Shown here: piece by piece, positions 24,569-36,406 of the stretch | Layout: every line of letters starts with the position of its first letter | Numbering within the stretch: position 1 is the first letter of the stretch | Assembly: GCF_008831285.2 (NCBI RefSeq) | Contig: NC_045140.1 | Location: 23,826,131-23,890,130 of the forward strand | DNA: 64,000 bases | Reading direction: 5' to 3' | Source: Nymphaea colorata | Lineage: Eukaryota > Streptophyta > Magnoliopsida > Nymphaeales > Nymphaeaceae | Position numbers and translations under genes: made by a program | The notes under the pieces: generated by a model | Seen by the model: only the letters and a program-made list of their open reading frames with translations | Told to the model about the DNA's origin: nothing | The model's database searches: none

Positions 24569-26026
24569 ATGTATTCTGCTTTGCCTAGGGATGTCTCGAT
24601 AGAATTGCAGTCGCCGGATCCGTCCTCAAAAGACCGATCTGTGAGCACTTGGGTTCCTGATAATCCAAGATCCGTGGACGCCTACAAATCGTTCAAGCTC
24701 CTGGAAGAAGAAGACGACGTTGGTGATGACGATTTGGATGTTATACCCCTTGTTCCATCGGATGTCGTGGAAGGATCCGGCTTGCCGGGTGCTGTTTTTA
24801 ACCTGACAACGACAATAATAGGCGCCGGTATCATGGCCCTTCCGGCGACAATGCGAGTTTTGGGACTAGTTTTGGGTTTCATGGCCATAATTTTGATGGG
24901 TATTTTGTCTGAGATCAGCATAGAGCTTCTGCTGAAGTTCTCCGTGATTAAGAATGTGTCTTCCTATGGGGAAATAGTCCAAGTTGCCTGCGGGTACTCG
25001 GCGAGAGTAGTCTCCGAAATATGTATAATCGTCAATAATGCAGGCGTTCTGATCGTTTACTTGATCATCATGGGGGACGTGTTGTCGGGTTCGGCAGCAC
25101 ACGAGGGGATCTTCCAGCAGTTGTTGAACAGAGAGGGATGGTGGGACGATAGGAGGCTGGTTGTAGTCATGGTGTTGATTTTGGTGCTGGGTCCCCTTTC
25201 TTTTCTGCAGAGGATCGATTCCTTGAGCCTGACTTCGGCAGCTTCCGTCGCGCTGGCAGTGGTTTTCGTCGTGGTTTCTTGCATCATCGCCTTCGTCAAG
25301 CTCCTAGAAGGCAAAATTGAAGCGCCGAGATTGCTTCCTGATATTGGTTCTAAGATGGCTATCCTTGATCTGCTTGTTGTTATCCCCATCATGACTAATG
25401 CTTATGTTTGCCACTTTAATGTTCAGCCAATCTACAACGAGTTAGAAGGAAGATCTGTTGGGAAGATGAATAAGGTTGGAAGGATTACTACTTTGTTGTG
25501 TATTGCAGTATATGCTTCAACTGCAATTTCCGGTTATCTTTTATTCGGCGAGGCAACGGATTCGGATGTGCTGACTAATTTCGACAAAGATCTTGGTATT
25601 CCTTACAGTTCGATTCTCAACTACATTATTAGAATTGGGTACATCCTCCACTTGATGCTTGTGTTTCCAGTCATACATTTTTCTCTCCGGCAAACGGTAG
25701 ATGCCTTGGTCTTCAAGGGCTATGCTCCTTTGGTGGAGAGCAGAAAGAGGTCCATGATCTTGACTTCTATTCTGTTGGCATTGATCTACTTGGGGTCTAC
25801 AATAATACCAAATATTTGGGTTGCTTTTAAGTTTACCGGCGCGACTACAGGTCTCTCTTTGGGGTTTATTTTCCCATCTCTTATAGCATTAAGGTTAAAT
25901 AAGCAGGGAGAGATGTTAACCTCTGGTGAGAAGCTGCTTTCATGGCTGATGCTTGTTTTGGCACTGGTGGGAAGCATAATAGGAGTTGTAGGAAATGTTT
26001 ATAGCATCAAACAGCAAAGTAAATGA
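24569..26026 (+). CDS. AVT6-like amino acid transporter (AAAP/SLC38 type)
   Basis: This is an intronless gene for a 485-residue integral membrane protein of the amino acid/auxin permease superfamily, closest by motif to the plant AVT6 group, which exports acidic or neutral amino acids from the vacuole in Arabidopsis. A hydrophilic N-terminus with an acidic cluster (EEEDDVGDDDLD, residues 46-57) precedes about eleven hydrophobic segments. The first carries TTIIGAGIMALPATM (81-95), the signature unwound helix that binds substrate in this fold. Later landmarks are IMTNAYVCHFNVQPIYNEL, SGYLLFGE and FPVIHFSLRQTVDALVF. The short C-terminus ends SIKQQSK. The start at 24569 is the first ATG of the long frame and gives a full-length protein. 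The substrate and the exact membrane cannot be read from sequence; other AVT clades are possible but less likely. Confidence 0.92.
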   Translation: MYSALPRDVSIELQSPDPSSKDRSVSTWVPDNPRSVDAYKSFKLLEEEDDVGDDDLDVIPLVPSDVVEGSGLPGAVFNLTTTIIGAGIMALPATMRVLGLVLGFMAIILMGILSEISIELLLKFSVIKNVSSYGEIVQVACGYSARVVSEICIIVNNAGVLIVYLIIMGDVLSGSAAHEGIFQQLLNREGWWDDRRLVVVMVLILVLGPLSFLQRIDSLSLTSAASVALAVVFVVVSCIIAFVKLLEGKIEAPRLLPDIGSKMAILDLLVVIPIMTNAYVCHFNVQPIYNELEGRSVGKMNKVGRITTLLCIAVYASTAISGYLLFGEATDSDVLTNFDKDLGIPYSSILNYIIRIGYILHLMLVFPVIHFSLRQTVDALVFKGYAPLVESRKRSMILTSILLALIYLGSTIIPNIWVAFKFTGATTGLSLGFIFPSLIALRLNKQGEMLTSGEKLLSWLMLVLALVGSIIGVVGNVYSIKQQSK

Positions 26027-28811
26027 TTTTGTTCTATTCACACAAAATTCTTCAGAGGGAACAGATTACTTGGTACGTCAATCCTGCATGATTTCATCGT
26101 GGACTTGGAGTATGCTTGGTAATTCGTTGACAACCTTTAGTCACTTGAAGCTGTTCAAGGGAATCCGTTAACCTTCAAGAGGGATTGCACTGAAGATGCA
26201 ATTCCTCAAATAAAGCAGATCCAAACATGGTTTTCCGCATCATCCACGAGTAAGGCTTTTCCTTTGGATTTTAAGGGGACATAAATATCTTGAAGGACCT
26301 TCTCTGAAGGTTCGATGGAGTAGGGTTACTTATTATACTGCAGGTAGCCAGCAGGTTAGCTCATGCTGTGTCTTGGAACTTGCTGAACGAAAGGACAAGA
26401 AGCCGTTGGAGTCGGAGTAGGGACATTTAATCACCGGACCATCGGTGGGCAATAGTTGTTGCTCATAGCTTCTCAATCCAATTTTGCTATAGATGCAGCT
26501 GTGGCTGTCTGTGGCCTCTGATACCTATGCTTCATGCTTCAACCACATGTAAATTACCTGATTCGAGAATTTTTTCATCATTTATAATCATTTGATTACG
26601 TCTCTATCCTGGAATTCCTTTTCTTTGCCATTTTCATTTGACTGCAAGCCTTGCCTGCTGTTCTTCTCGATGTTATTGAAGGAAAGCTTCTTATGTTGCA
26701 ATATAACCTTTTAGCGCTGATGTACCACACCATCTCCAGAAAAAGGGATGAAATGTAACAGTTTCTACCAAAATGCCCGAATCGCATTGTTGTTCAATTG
26801 TTTGTTCGGTATTAGAAGCAAAAAGTAGCGTTCTCATCCATCTTGAGCTTGTTTCAGTCTTTATTGTGCCAGAGATGTAATTACACAGAGATAAAAAAGC
26901 AAAAAAAAACTGCATGCTCGTGCTTATTTCTGCAATAACAAATCTTTAAGCTCAAAACTTGTAGGTTCTTCAAAGAACAGGTTCTTGGAGTCATGAACTG
27001 CCAACATGAGTATGCATGGGGATAAAGTAATAAAGGGAGGGATTGAGCAATCCCTCCTTTGTTTGGTTGGCTAATTAGAAAGGAGGGAAAGGAAGGGAAA
27101 GAGACAAAGTATGTTTGGCTGCGAGGGGAGGAAAAGGAAAGAATAGATTAGTGTAAATTCAATCCCTCCCAAATCGGACGAATTGAGAGGGAAAGGAAAG
27201 AAAAGGAAGATGAAAAGTTTTTTTTGCCCATAATACCCATGAGAACCCACGTCTAAAGGAAAAACGAAAAAAGATTTTAGTCTTTTCTTTCCTTTCATTT
27301 CCTTTCTATCCAAACAAGTTTTTTAATCACCTCTTTCCTTTCCTTTCCATTCCATTCTTTTCCCTTCCTTTCCTCTTCCCTTCCCTTTCCTTTCCGTCCC
27401 TTCCTTTCCCTCCAAACAGGGCGTAACTCTGCAAGGAAGGATGTTCATGTAAGCAGAGTACCAGGTCTTCTTGATTCCCGTCTAACGATGCTGCGAACTG
27501 CGATTTAACGTACTTTTGTTTTTCAGCTGTCCATTTATTAGTTCGTAGAGAATGAAATTCTTAAGGAAAAAGAGGAAACGGGGTCCGCCTGAGTGCAAGC
27601 AACCGGTCATGACAGTCGGATGCCATTCACGGCATGGACGAGTGACATCTCCCGTAATCCTGATAACTGAATGCCATATATATGGTCATTTTTTCTTTTT
27701 CGTTTTAAAATGTTCGAATTTATTAGCTATATGAAATTAATCTCTCTCTAGACCGTCTCTCTCCGGTAATCGAGATAAACTCATGCATTATTCGTCCAGA
27801 GATTGCTTATGTTCTCGTGAAGAACTGTCATTATATGTCAATCTTCTTAATTAGGAAGACGAGTTCAACTTCTGACACGAAAAGCCAGAATCGTGTATAA
27901 ATCTTTGTAATTGAAAGGTTATCAAGTTTTAGATTTAAACACAGCCAACAGAAATCTGGAAATGAAATTGCATAACCTGTCGCTTTCCGGGGAACGTAGA
28001 AAATTACAGTGAGAAAATTCTCGTCAGGTGGAACTATTGCTAATACATCTGCGAAAACACACTCGTTCTTCGAGACGTTCTTACTAGTTGTTACTGGTGT
28101 CTATCTGAAAATGGTTCTAAAAAGTGACAAAAACCACATCGAATTTAAAACAACTTAAATTCAAGACATTCAAACCAGCTTTGGTAAAACATATCACAGG
28201 AAAGATCACGATCAACAAAAATATCAAATTAGCTTGGTACTTAAAACGGGGCTTTCGTTTCGCTTTCATTGCTTCTAATTTCTACAAACCATTGGTGTTT
28301 ATCACAGTGCAAGACATATGCAGTTACACAATAATTTAGACAGTCAGCAGTCCCCAAATACTTAATAATACACTAAACTTGTTTTAAAAACGAAATCGTA
28401 ACAAACCATATGAATTCCACATTTTCTACCAAAACGTGGTCTCCAAACTGGAAGGAGGTCAGCTATATACATGAACATCGACATGCATATACATGGGTGT
28501 ACAAAGCTCCTTTCTGTACAAAAATCTCCAGCGATTTTTCTCATCTGGAGGACCAAATCATTATTTCCTATTGAAAAATCTGCAAAACGTTAATCAACAT
28601 CAGGCACCGACAGAAGCAGAAGATAAACGTAGTAGGAGGTAACTAATGTAAGCAACCTTATCAATACCTGCTATATCAGCTGTACAAAGTCTGACCTGCA
28701 TGATCGTGCATGTCTGTGTAGTCTAATCACTAAGTCTAGGTTAAACTCATCCTATGTCACAGCAGCAGGACCTTTCTTGGCTTCAGAGCATATACCCTCT
28801 TGCAGTGATGC
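26027..28811. other. Intergenic region between AVT6-like and MICU genes (tail to tail)
   Basis: It holds the 3' UTRs of both genes and, at 27055-27422, a foldback element. The sequence just after the AVT6 stop up to roughly 26600 is probably its 3' UTR (an AATAAA is at 26209). On the other side the MICU 3' UTR probably occupies part of 28360-28811. No further gene is seen. Confidence 0.6.
27055..27422. mobile_element. Foldback/MITE-like element, purine arm and pyrimidine arm
   Basis: The left arm (about 27055-27210) is G/A-rich with repeated ggaaagg words after ctttgtttgg. The right arm (about 27280-27422) is C/T-rich with repeated cctttcc words and ends ctccaaacagggcg. Read on the opposite strand, the right end begins cgccctgtttgg, matching the left end, so the whole can fold into a long imperfect hairpin. 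There is no coding capacity. This resembles common plant MITEs inserted near genes; the target duplication was not identified. Confidence 0.7.
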
Positions 28812-31800
28812 TCAACAAGAAGCTGCATCAGACCCCATAAGAATACGTGGAAAGGGGCACGCCTTTGCACAGTTTAGCCAGCATAAAAGCATGCCAACAA
28901 ACCCTGTTCCGGTAGGATTTGCAACATCCTGCTCTCGTCTTTGCAAGACAGCCAAAAATTCCTCGGAGCTCAAATTCCCATCTTTGTTTGTGTCGAAAAT
29001 ATAAAATATCACATCGACCAGATCATCTGTTATGGTGACACCACAAACCTACAGGAGAGAAACCATTTAAACATCACACATCGAAGAAAAAGCAACTTCA
29101 GAAGCCAGATGACCTAGAGATGTATATGGAAAATATAGTACCTGGGATGCAGCTCTTTGGAAATCCTTCTTTGTTAATAGACCATTTACTTTCCCATAAC
29201 TAAATATGGCAAGTGCAAGTGGCTGTATCCGCCTGCGCAGTTCTGCAAAGGCCTTGAATTCCTGCACGTTGTGAAAATGTAAGCACAATGTGGAAAAAGC
29301 CCAGCAATGGGCAAAAATTTGATAAAATTCTGACCTCCAGCGTTATCCAGATATCTCTGATATGGGGATCATTGTCAATTTGTTCTACCAGATCCAAGAA
29401 CCTGTTTATGTGATTCATGTCGGCAGCAGCAACCATAGAAAGAGCAAAATCTTTAGCTGATATTTTCCCTCTTAACTTGTAATCATAATGAGAAAATTCC
29501 AAACCAATAATCTGCACGAAATTGGGGGCAATTTTTTGTTAGTACAAGATCAACGTTTTGCTCGTACCACCACAAATCACATATGAAATGATAAATAGAA
29601 CCTCTTTTCTTCCCCACATGCCTGACGTGGATTCTTTTAAAGTTCCAGAAGAAAAAAAATTTAGAAAGCAACCTCCAAAAGTAAATGTCCTTTTGATCAA
29701 TAACCAAAATCTAGCAGGATCACTGTCTGTACATTATTTAATTTGATGCAAGATGGATAGTTTTAGGGTTTTAGCTACCAGTCATTCTATACAAGCTAGA
29801 CTATGTACTAATTTGATTCAATCGACACCAAGCTGCAACATTGCATGAGGATGATAACTATATCAGTTTCTGATAAAATAAACAAGATCAATGAATCTCA
29901 TTTAAGCAATGTCCTTAATGTTGTCGGATGTGCGACAAACTCGACACTTCAAATATGAAACAACTCGGAATAGCTGCGTAGATAATCTACATTTACATAT
30001 GCATGCAGAAAAGCATAAAGAAGCACAAGTAGAACTATAAATTAACATGCAAGAACAACTAAAGTGCATCTTTGAAGGGAAAAGAAAATCAATTATTTAA
30101 AAGAGAAAGGACAAAACAAAAGCGATGAATCAATAAAATGAGAATCCATTAGTGGCTTGCTTATGAAGTTAGCAACCAGCTTTATAAGTATAACAGCTAA
30201 AATATAAATGTAAGATTTTGGGGTAGAGAGAGAGATAGAGAGTTAGATAGTTGTTATTATATATTTTTAGAAAATAAAGAAAAAAAATTAAGATAGGCCA
30301 AATTTATCACGAACATAACTATTCTCTCTTAATCAAAATTTTATTTTCTGAAAAATTAGGATAGGATCCTTTAAGACTAATACTTGTCTCAAGCAGCTTC
30401 TTCATGCTTTGGTACAACAGATTATATACAAGGTCATGCACAAGCACGAAATATAATGAAAGATATAGTGATGGATTCGAAGCAACATAATGAAGCATCA
30501 TCAGAAGTACAGGACAGCAATATTCAACCAAGATAAAGGTTGAATCTAAACCTAACTTACAAAAAGAAAGTGCATACCTCATCATGCAAGTCTCTCAAGA
30601 ACCCAACAAACTTTTCATGTTGGAGGCTAGAGTTGCCATCTTTCCCAAAGAAATACTCCACCAAGCCACCATTCTCTACAGAATCCCCAATTTTCAACCC
30701 AATGCGCTTGCCATCCCTATGTTTTATCCCTTGTCTGTTATACGATCTCATCAAAGACATAACCTTCTTAAACTCCTCTCTTTCAATCTTTCTGCATGCA
30801 AGAAATGCAATCACGCACAAGTTACAAAGGGCTGAAACAAAGATTTTGGTATAAAGCCAATAAGCTTAAATGTGGAATACTCATCTGGACCAAACAAAAA
30901 CACTATCGAATAAAAAAGCATGTTTGAATGAGTCGTAATATCCACCTCTGTTGCTAGGTCAGTCAGATGATCTTGTCAAATCTTGCATAGGCATCTAATA
31001 CTTTTCTATATTTTGTCTTTTTGGAGGAAAATGGGCCATAAAAGAAGGAAAAAAAAAGAGAAAGGCTGCTGCAAGAAGAAAAGATTGATGAAGGATGATG
31101 CCATCAGCAAAGTTGTTCTCTTTTGGTATTTAGCTACTTTATTTGTCCAAGATTCAACAGAAACTAGGTTCTGCATAATTGGAAGCCAGAAATATATGTG
31201 CACACACACACACACCGTATGTCCCTTCAAACTAAGAAAACTATTTATCTTCTTACCATGAAGTGCAAGTGAATCATACTGTCCAAAATAGGTTGAACAA
31301 GAAATCAACAGGTCAAATGGCAATAAAATAGACAAAAAGAAAATTCATATGCATACTAGAAAGAAAATGGTCAAATGGCAATAAAATAGACAAAGAAGAA
31401 AATCATGACAATCATGGTGCTTACCCGTTATTGTCCAGGTCAAACATTTTAAATGCTGCAGAAAAGCTTGACTCTGGAATACTCAGGAGGGTCACAAAGA
31501 AAATGTACCTGTTAAAAGGAAAAAGAGATTACACAAATACAAATATGCTTTGCATCTGCCGGACAGAATCCTTGTTTAAGCACTCACGATGATCGAACAT
31601 ACAAACTTTTTATTTGCATTAGTACTGCTTCCATTGAAGAGTTGATTGAAGCCTCGCATAAACCATTCTGCAATTGAATTGAAATTCTAATTACATCCAG
31701 AACAGACAACAGATTGGAAACTTACTCGGCAAACGAAATAAGGCCATCATTATTGGTATCAAAAAGCATAAAAAATGTTGAAGCAGCACAATGTAACTCT

Positions 31801-33103
31801 CCAGGTGGCCTTTCCCCTCTTAGAAACCCTTCTCGAACAATGTTTGATTCTGATGGAGGAAACACAGGGACTATTGCACGCATTAAATCTGCTGGCGTCA
31901 TGAATAACTCTCCTTTTGAATTTCGGTACGAGGCAAAATACTCAAAAACCTGAAATTTGTAATTGTTACGAAGCATCAGCTAATACCAATGACACATTTA
32001 TACAAGAGATGGAAATGAAACTTAGATCTGTATATTGTGTGAAAGCATAGATAAAAAATGTTCTTAGAAAAAAGAAAAAGAAAAACTGAGACAAAGATCC
32101 GTTAACGGAGAATAGAGAGGAAAAGCTTGAACGATGAACAGATGCAACCTTGTGGGAAACCCAACCAATTATCAGTTGTAAATTTTAAGAAAATAACATA
32201 AAATCCCACTGTTAGCACCACAAGTCCAGTTTCCTAATTAGGAAAGAAGAAAGGAAGGTAATTTAGAACACCTTTTCAGGAGAACTTCGCAACCTTATTC
32301 GCTTCTCATAGTTAAAGAAGACTCTCCTCCTGTACGCTTCTGCAACCATACAACAGAGTAACAGCATTTAAGACTGGCAATTGCTATTTGAACAGAAGCA
32401 TTTGAAGCAAGTATAACGCGTCAAGCAAGAAGCTGTGAAACCGCAAATGTTCTGTCAAGTTTTAAGAAACCAATTTTAGTAAGACAAGACTACAAGAACC
32501 TGTTTCCTTGTATTCAAGAAGCAGAGATCGACAAGATTCAACAATAACGATTAATGAGAAGAACAAAGGAGGCAAAAATAACGGGAAAGGAGGAGGGAAA
32601 GAACGAAAAGCGATTGACCAAAAACAAAAGGACAGTAGCACAAGCACGAAATCAATAGAGAGAAAGACAGATCTATCAAAACTGACCTGTCTGATAAAAG
32701 AAACGAAAATACGTAACAGGCAAAGAAGGAAGATAATCGAGCAGAAGGAACGAACAACGATAGACGAACCTCCAAAAATATATCTCGGTTCCTTCCTCCG
32801 AAAAATACCAGTATCTTCCTGCGCGGCCAAATCGGCACGAGCGTACGACTCGGCAGGGGAAGGCCAGAAGCAGGCGGCCGCGCTCGCGGCCAGGACGACA
32901 CCGGACAACGATCGCAGGAGGGAATTGAGCCCCTGACCGTCATCAGTAGCGGACGACGATTGCTCCCCGGCAGACGAAGAGAAGTGACGAAGTGCGGCCT
33001 GGAGGTGGTGAGGACGCGCAGCGACAAGTCGTCGTTCGTTTCCCATGGCAAAATCAAACGATGATTTGCTGGAGTTGACGCAGAGTGAACGCCATCGCCA
33101 CAT
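28812..33103 (-). CDS. MICU: Mitochondrial calcium uptake protein (MICU), EF-hand regulator of the uniporter
   Basis: MICU binds calcium in the mitochondrial intermembrane space and gates the MCU uniporter. Coding exons (minus strand) are 32770-33103, 32272-32339, 31726-31949, 31425-31508, 30578-30791, 29335-29511, 29142-29261 and 28812-29048, all GT-AG, giving 485 residues. The start MWRWRSLCVNSS at 33103 opens an Arg/Ser-rich presequence (1-45), followed by a hydrophobic stretch at about 64-80. Three canonical EF loops are present: residues 198-209 (DTNNDGLISFAE), 232-243 (DLDNNGKIEREE) and 426-437 (DTNKDGNLSSEE), all with Gly at position 6 and Glu at 12. Three EF hands is the plant pattern, against two in animal MICU1. 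Conserved landmarks GGLVEYFFGKDG and ISAKDFALSMVAAAD lie between. The C-terminal tail after residue 455 is hydrophobic and cysteine-rich (GMLLCWLNCAKAC). Confidence 0.95.
31311..31394. repeat. Direct repeat (26 bp, 58-bp spacing) in a MICU intron
   Basis: The word ggtcaaatggcaataaaata, continuing gacaaa, occurs at 31311 and again at 31369 within the intron upstream (in + coordinates) of the 31425-31508 exon. Confidence 0.85.
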
Positions 33104-35845
33104 TCTGAAACGAAATTTTCACCCAAAGCAACGAATTGGATGAGAAGGAAGTCGAATTTTCTTTTGTCGAAGACAGATCAAAATCGAAACTGTAAGAGAT
33201 CAGAATCGACAGCGAGGGCGGGTGGAGATTTCAAGGGAGGTGGTTACGGCCAAGGAGGAGACTTAAGGAGGGGCTGGCGATGAAACGGAGAGCGGGAATT
33301 CCGTCGCCGGTTGTTTTGGTCCACACAAGAGATTTCGTTAGCAAGGAAAAAGGGGAATGGGAGCTGTATGGGGGCAGGAGGACATGGGGATGTTGACTCA
33401 AGGATGCGAAATGACGAAACTACCCTGATCCCGGTTTCAATTCCGTGCATCCACACCGGATAAGAATTAAATTCTTTTCATGTCTTTCCTTCCTTCTGGG
33501 GAATTTTGGCTTCTTCTTTTCTCTGTCCCCCACCTGACCGTATCGGTTCGTTTACCGATACGGATATATCGGCCTTTTTTGGCTAAAGTTTTAAGAAACT
33601 AATAATTAATGTAAAAAAACAAAAAATTAATAATTTAAACCAAAACGATTTTTTCTAATGATTCAAAAAAATTTAAAATAAAAAATCATTTTGTTAAAAC
33701 TACCTTTTTCACAAATCTATTTTCAACTATCACTCAAACTAAAGTGAGAGATAAACGTTGTTTTACCTTCGAAACATTATTTAAAGCTATCAATCAAACA
33801 CACTCTTAATGCACGTCCACTCAAATTTACACAAAAACAAGTAAAAAGTAATTTCTCCTAAACAAATATTTAAAAAAATTTAAAAAAAAGGGGAAAAAAG
33901 ACATGGTTTTACGATGGTAAGAAAAAATCATGGGCCACTCATGCAACACTTTTGTATGAACAAAAAGTTGTCAGTAGTCCAACTTGAAGAAAGAATATAA
34001 AAAAGTTGAGATCATAGGCTTTAATTTAATGGTATGTTAGATCCTTGTGAGATCTGATTATGAAAGGCGGCAGGATCTTTCTGATGCAGCAATTACACCA
34101 AAAGGGCGGCCGTTAATGGCGGAATATATCCAAATCTGGGGGCAGCCCCTTGGTTTAGTATGATTCCCCTTTGAAAAACAAGTTTTGCTAAAAATGAGTT
34201 TTAGCAAAATTCGTTTTCTTCATTCAAACTCACCTGAAATGATATTTTGGAAGGAAAATTACTTATCCAGAATTATACAAATTAACACAGTTTGTTGCCA
34301 TCCTTTAGATTGGAGATACGATAAACTATCATTCTACTTCATAATCAAGACGTGGAAAGAGTTGGTAAGGTTGCGAGAGTGAAGTGCCGGCATTTCTTGA
34401 AAATATTAAACAGCCTAAATATTTTTCTAGTGGTAGCAAGCCTTTTAAATTTCTCTGGCAGCCATTGGAGACTAGAAAAAAAGATGAAGTGTATTTGATC
34501 TCTCCCCGTTATCAAATGGCGCTTTTATTGGGCTCCATCAAGTTAGACTCAGTTTCCATTTCCAGTCTCTGTATCTCGACTCCAAGTCAGTCTACAAGGT
34601 GTGGTCTCCATGACTGGTGCAACTTGACAAATGCATTATGAGCAGATGCTCGACTTTGGAGTCCACCCGATGTGCCCATGTTTCTGTCTTACATTCTGCG
34701 ACCTGTAATTGTGTGCAAAAATCATGTCAAGTAACTGGAAGATCATGAATTCTGTTTCTTCTGAAATCTCCTGTTCGAATGTCGGCCATCACTTCACATT
34801 ATCCTTTTGGTACTGATCTGATAATTGCAACGTAACACGGAAGATGCTTCCCACTACCAATGCTTCACACAGTGCTGTAGACCATCTTCCCTAATAATAG
34901 ACCTTCTGCAATTCCTTGCAGTGATGATCTCTTTAGAAATTCTTAGTTTGGTGATGAATGTTTACCGAGTTCGCAGACAGATTAATATGGTTGGATGGTT
35001 AGCTCACACAATGAGGAACCAAGGGACAGCCTCGAGTGCCTGTCTCGAGAAAGATTAGCCACTAAACTTGTTCAGGCTAGCTTATCATCTCTTAATGGCA
35101 CTTTACTGCATTTTACAGGTTCTTCTGTTCAGAAATTCCATGCCCGTAGTCCTAGGCCTTCCTAGAAACTGGTTTTCCCTAGTGATTCATTCACATGATA
35201 AAAGTAAAAGATCACATGCCTAAGGCGAAAAACCATATCAGTAAGTCCTGCAATCATGGTGCGGTGAGACCCTGACTCGAAAGAACAAGAAACTTCAGTG
35301 ACAAAGAAAAATGGCCCCCACCGTGTTCCTGAGCGTAAATACCAGGGCCACCATGTTCTTGGCATCTGTTTGAGGCTGATGGTGGCCCGTAAAGCTTTTA
35401 TATTAGTCAGAGACTCATCATGTATGCACTATCCATGCTACCCAAGTAGGACCTCCTCAAGCAGCAGAGATGAAAGAAAGGTTGATTCTCTTCAACTAAA
35501 ACTACTGTTTGCTCCCAAAAATTTTGGTTTGGGATGCAACTTCGGAAATGCAGTTCCAAGTCAGAAAAAACCCACTCCATCCCTTTCATAAGGCGTGATT
35601 GAAGATCTACACTCCCGCAGAATAACTTTCAAAGGCTTGTATCTGCATCTTGATCACCCTGGCTCCAAAAGGCCCACATCCCAACCACCCACCATTCCAA
35701 AAGCAAGAAAACCACTAAGGACAAGGGGGATAAGCAACTATGGTATCTATCATCTCTGCGCCTCTGATCTCCATTTATTCACCTGTCTTGCTGCATTGTA
35801 TTGCTAGAAGACCACACACCAGTACTGCACCATACTTCCTCAACA
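33104..35845. other. Intergenic region between MICU and SAM-domain genes (head to head)
   Basis: The first 400 bp are GC-richer and probably the MICU 5' UTR and promoter. From 33590 to 34050 the DNA is very AT-rich. From 34050 to 35845 the composition is ordinary and may hold the SAM gene promoter and untranslated leader, possibly spliced. No other coding region is recognised. Confidence 0.55.
33538..33563. repeat. CCGTATCGG / CCGATACGG palindrome
   Basis: A perfect 9-bp inverted repeat with an 8-base loop, followed by a further atatcgg. Related CGGATCGG / CGATACGG words occur near 8665 and 50798, suggesting a fragment of a dispersed repeat. Confidence 0.6.
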
Positions 35846-36406
35846 ATGGACTGGTTTTCTTGGTTGTCTAAGACTAGCCTTGACCCAACCTTAGTGTATG
35901 AATATGGCCTCGCTTTGGCATATAATGAGCTCGAAGAAGAAGATGTCATCTACTTCACCCATGATTTTCTGAAAAGCATCGGCATCTCTGTAGCTAAGCA
36001 CAGGTTGGAGATACTGAAGCTTGCAAGGAGAGAGCATGGGAGGAGGCCACAACTATTGTCTAGGCTGCTCGCAGCGATCAAGAAGACTAAGAGGCATTTT
36101 ATCGAGTATTTCCATGGTTTTCTTAAAAGTCAGCCTCCTACACTGGCCTTAGTGCCCGACCCAATGAGCATGAGTGGGAAGGTGAGGAAGAAGAATCGAA
36201 AATTGGCGGGGGTAAAGCCACCGGCAGCGCTGCTGATAGGTGGCGGCAGTGGCGGCAACAGGTTGAATGCCATGGACTTTGATCCTGCAACTTCCCTGGT
36301 TCTTAGCAAGCCCATGGGTGATCAAGGTCTCACTGATCCAAATTTGCAAGATCCTAACATTGATCCTGGATGGGCTTTGATGTTTCGTGATCTGAAACTT
36401 ACATGA
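35846..36406 (+). CDS. SAM-domain protein (plant-specific small family)
   Basis: This single-exon gene encodes 186 residues. The N-terminal 65 residues form a sterile alpha motif: MDWFSWLSK, YEYGLALAYNELEEEDV, FLKSIGISVAKHRLEILKLA carries the helix 5 signature (GI...HR..IL). SAM domains self-associate or bind partners or RNA. The rest is basic (KVRKKNRKLAG at about 112-122) and glycine-rich, and ends NIDPGWALMFRDLKLT, an unusual WALMFRDLK tail that may be a conserved short motif. An in-frame ATG at 35801 would add 15 residues; the start at 35846 is preferred because MDW is the family-like opening. The molecular role is unknown. Confidence 0.88.
   Translation: MDWFSWLSKTSLDPTLVYEYGLALAYNELEEEDVIYFTHDFLKSIGISVAKHRLEILKLARREHGRRPQLLSRLLAAIKKTKRHFIEYFHGFLKSQPPTLALVPDPMSMSGKVRKKNRKLAGVKPPAALLIGGGSGGNRLNAMDFDPATSLVLSKPMGDQGLTDPNLQDPNIDPGWALMFRDLKLT

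Noticed and set aside
32551-33126. A 191-codon frame overlapping MICU exon 1
   Set aside because: Other frame of the same exon; the chosen frame continues through splice junctions into the EF-hand exons.
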